Shown: positions 32,112-33,833 of the stretch, piece by piece | Numbering within the stretch: position 1 is the first letter of the stretch | How the letters are laid out: the number at the start of each line of letters is the position of its first letter | Notes under the pieces: generated by a model | Seen by the model: the letters and a program-made list of their open reading frames with translations, nothing else | What the model was told of the DNA's origin: nothing | The model's database searches: none | Assembly: GCA_033851845.1 (NCBI GenBank) | Contig: JAWWOH010000098.1 | Location: 1-33,833, forward strand | Direction: 5' to 3' | Length of the DNA: 33,833 bases | Origin: RYN-124 sp033851845 | GTDB lineage: Bacteria; Actinomycetota; Actinomycetes; Mycobacteriales; SCTD01 | Position numbers and translations under genes: made by a program

Positions 32112-33110
32112 ATGACGACTGCGAGCGAACTCGCCGCCGCGCACGGTTTCGCGGCGGCATTTCAGGCGCTGCGCGAGCTGCGGTCGGGGCTGGGCGACCC
32201 TCAGCCAAGCGACTTGTTGCGGTTGCCGGCGAAGTTTCGGCTTGAGGTGCTGGGCATCGATTCGACAACCAACGAGGCCCTAGCTGACGGTATGGCGCGC
32301 CTGTGGGAGCTAGTCGACGACGCTCCTCACGAGGAAGCCGCTCGGCTCCGGATGGCGTTCAACTTCGGCCGGGAGTACGGCGACCTGGTCTGGACCAAGC
32401 GGGTTGTGCAGTTCGCGGGTGAGCACGGAGGCGACGAGAAGCGCCTACGAGAGAAGGTCGACCACGACATCCTGCAACTGCTGCTGCGGACAAGGGAGGC
32501 GGCTGAAAAGCAACCCGAGGTACCAGCCGGCGCTGGGTCGAGCGGACTGCGGTCTACGGTGGGCCGATTCTTCGACCAGGACTACGTCCGCAACAGCCAG
32601 GAGTTCGTAGACGCCTGGTCGGGGGCTCGAAGTGTCGCGATCTGCGGTTTCGGGCACAACCGCATGCTCGTGTCCTACTCCTCTGAAATCCGCGCTCTGC
32701 TGAGGAGCGGCGGCTCGCTGAGGGTGCTCCTGCAAGACCCTCACGGGCAGGCGGTACTCGACGCGAATTTTCGCAGCAGCACACCGAAAGCCTCAGAAGA
32801 AGACGTGCGCCATCAGCACATGGCTGGCTTAGCCACGTTGTCCGCCCTGTGCAGGTCTGCCGGCGTGGGATCTGTGGTCGTGCGGTCCTACGACATCGTC
32901 CCTCCCTTCACTGCGTACTTCTTCGACGCGGAGAGCGACGGCGTTGCGTTTGTCTGGTTCTGGTCCTGGCGGCAGCCCTCGTCATGGCGTCCCGGCTTCG
33001 TAATCCGATACCGAGACGACCCGGTTTGGTTTTCCAGGTTCTACGACCAGTTCAGCGCGATGTGGTCGGACGAAGAACTGACGCAAGCCGTTCGTGTCGG
33101 ACTCTCATGA
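32112..33110 (+). CDS. PLD-like-fold protein, DUF5919-like, unknown function
   Basis: 332 residues from ATG 32112 (TTG 32103 would add three). The N-terminal 130 residues are helical, with no motif I know. The C-terminal part (about 165-325) resembles the phospholipase-D-like domain that actinobacteria often join to HTH regulators: ARSVAICGFGHNRMLVSY, then LRVLLQDPHGQAVLDANFRSS, then a YFFDAESDGVAFVWFW strand pair and RYRDDPVWFSRFYDQF near the end. No HKD catalytic motif is present, so a binding or sensing role is more likely than hydrolysis. Its stop overlaps the next start (ATGA), giving a two-gene operon with the dioxygenase. Confidence 0.65.
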   Translation: MTTASELAAAHGFAAAFQALRELRSGLGDPQPSDLLRLPAKFRLEVLGIDSTTNEALADGMARLWELVDDAPHEEAARLRMAFNFGREYGDLVWTKRVVQFAGEHGGDEKRLREKVDHDILQLLLRTREAAEKQPEVPAGAGSSGLRSTVGRFFDQDYVRNSQEFVDAWSGARSVAICGFGHNRMLVSYSSEIRALLRSGGSLRVLLQDPHGQAVLDANFRSSTPKASEEDVRHQHMAGLATLSALCRSAGVGSVVVRSYDIVPPFTAYFFDAESDGVAFVWFWSWRQPSSWRPGFVIRYRDDPVWFSRFYDQFSAMWSDEELTQAVRVGLS

Positions 33111-33833
33111 GCGGCGGCGCGGCGCATCTTTTCGACCTGCTCGGCTACTACAAGGTCCAAGAGTGTCTGCCGGAGCGCATCGTGCAACGGATGCGGGATG
33201 TCGTCTCGGTCCAGCTGGAGCAGGCGACACCGCCTTACCGCGTAAACGACGCCGGGCAGCCCTCTCGGCTAGACCATCTCCTTGAGCGGGACCCAATTTT
33301 CCTCGAGGCCCTGAGATCGCCAGAACTCCGACCGTCACTTCAGGCGATCCTGGGGCCGAGCGCGGAGGTTGTGCGACATCGGCATAATCAGGCGGCTCGC
33401 AACGCGCCCGGGGACATCCCGTTCCGGCTACATCGAGACGTACAGCAGTGGACACAGCCACTTGTATCCGTCTTCATCTACCTCGATGAATCGACGGTTG
33501 CCAATGGCTGCACGCACGTCGTGCCCGCGACGCACCGGCTGCCCTACGCGGGGCCGCAATCCGGCGGCGGCGGTGGAAACTGGGCGGATGAGCATGATGA
33601 ATACGCCTGGGTTATCGGGCAGGAGTTGCCGATCGAGATGCCCCGCGGCGGAGTGCTCCTCCTCAACTCGCTCGCCTTTCACAGCGTCGGACCCATGTCG
33701 TCGGCGCGCCCGGATAGGACTCGGATGAGTGCCGTCTTCGCCTGCCGTGCGCCGGATGAACTCACGGCACTGACAAGCCCCGACGCGGTATTGCTGTACG
33801 GCGAGCGGCGCTATCTGGCCAACGACGTGCTCC
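33107..33833 (+). CDS. Phytanoyl-CoA dioxygenase (PhyH) family protein, 3'-truncated
   Basis: 242 codons are visible and the frame is still open at the window edge. It begins MSGGAAHLFDLLGYY with a start overlapping the preceding stop (ATGA). The Fe(II)/2-oxoglutarate site is visible: HRD in FRLHRDVQQW and the distal histidine in LAFHSVGP, with an arginine about 13 residues later (RTRMSAVF) suited to binding 2-oxoglutarate. Between them lies the typical VSVFIYLDEST...NGCTHVVPATHRL segment. It should hydroxylate a small molecule or lipid-like substrate, but the substrate is unknown. Pairing with a PLD-like protein is unusual to me. Confidence 0.88.
   Translation, partial: MSGGAAHLFDLLGYYKVQECLPERIVQRMRDVVSVQLEQATPPYRVNDAGQPSRLDHLLERDPIFLEALRSPELRPSLQAILGPSAEVVRHRHNQAARNAPGDIPFRLHRDVQQWTQPLVSVFIYLDESTVANGCTHVVPATHRLPYAGPQSGGGGGNWADEHDEYAWVIGQELPIEMPRGGVLLLNSLAFHSVGPMSSARPDRTRMSAVFACRAPDELTALTSPDAVLLYGERRYLANDVL

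Noticed and set aside
19556..33833. Second attachment-site copy (tRNA 3' end)
   Set aside because: I looked for a repeat of the tRNA T-arm and acceptor sequence and saw none; the far boundary is probably outside.

Overview
The window is high-GC chromosomal DNA from an actinobacterium (Actinomycetota). The first 19.5 kb has the gene content and order found near oriC in Mycobacterium, Streptomyces and relatives: ppiA, rhomboid, crgA, a DUF881 gene, trpG/pabA, then pknB-pknA-pbpA-rodA-pstP-fhaB-fhaA. GTG, TTG and probably one CTG start, 4-bp stop/start overlaps and putative leaderless starts fit this assignment. I cannot name the genus.

Core region (1-19555). A truncated GGDEF diguanylate cyclase opens the window. 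It is followed by a small membrane protein, cyclophilin (ppiA) and a zinc-finger rhomboid protease. A 330-bp non-coding patch holds a 51-bp direct repeat plus an inverted copy. Next come an XRE-type regulator, a small two-helix membrane protein, a thiolase, a proline-rich anchored peptidoglycan-binding protein, crgA, a DUF881 protein, a class E sortase with a small membrane partner, a long-chain acyl-CoA ligase with a histone-H1-like lysine/alanine tail, and the glutamine amidotransferase pabA/trpG. A seven-gene minus-strand operon (fhaA to pknB, every junction overlapping) encodes the Ser/Thr phosphorylation and elongation/division module. tRNA-Leu(CAG) closes the core.

Accessory region (19556-33833). 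Immediately 3' of tRNA-Leu lies a defence island. The most interesting part is 19722-23178: a divergent HTH + ImmA/IrrE metallopeptidase pair facing a four-gene operon that encodes a small membrane protein, a DncV-like CD-NTase, a stand-alone bacterial E2-like protein with a predicted catalytic cysteine, and a single-pass membrane protein. I read this as a short type II CBASS anti-phage system whose membrane effector(s) I do not recognise, apparently controlled by a CapH/CapP-like repressor/protease switch acting at two palindromic operators in the shared promoter. A complete type I restriction-modification operon (hsdM-hsdS-hsdR) follows; the two halves of its HsdS are near-duplicates, predicting a symmetric target. 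Then come a hairpin-dense non-coding segment with a cloverleaf-like fold, a doubtful small ORF, a secreted putative cysteine peptidase with two SH3-like repeats, a small zinc-ribbon protein, and a divergent pair: a PLD-like (DUF5919-like) protein and a phytanoyl-CoA-dioxygenase-family enzyme that runs off the window.

No integrase and no second attachment-site copy were seen, so the boundary and mobility of the island are inferred from the tRNA position, the abrupt change of gene content and a visible drop in GC from hsdM onward. All family assignments are from motif reading; no searches were run.
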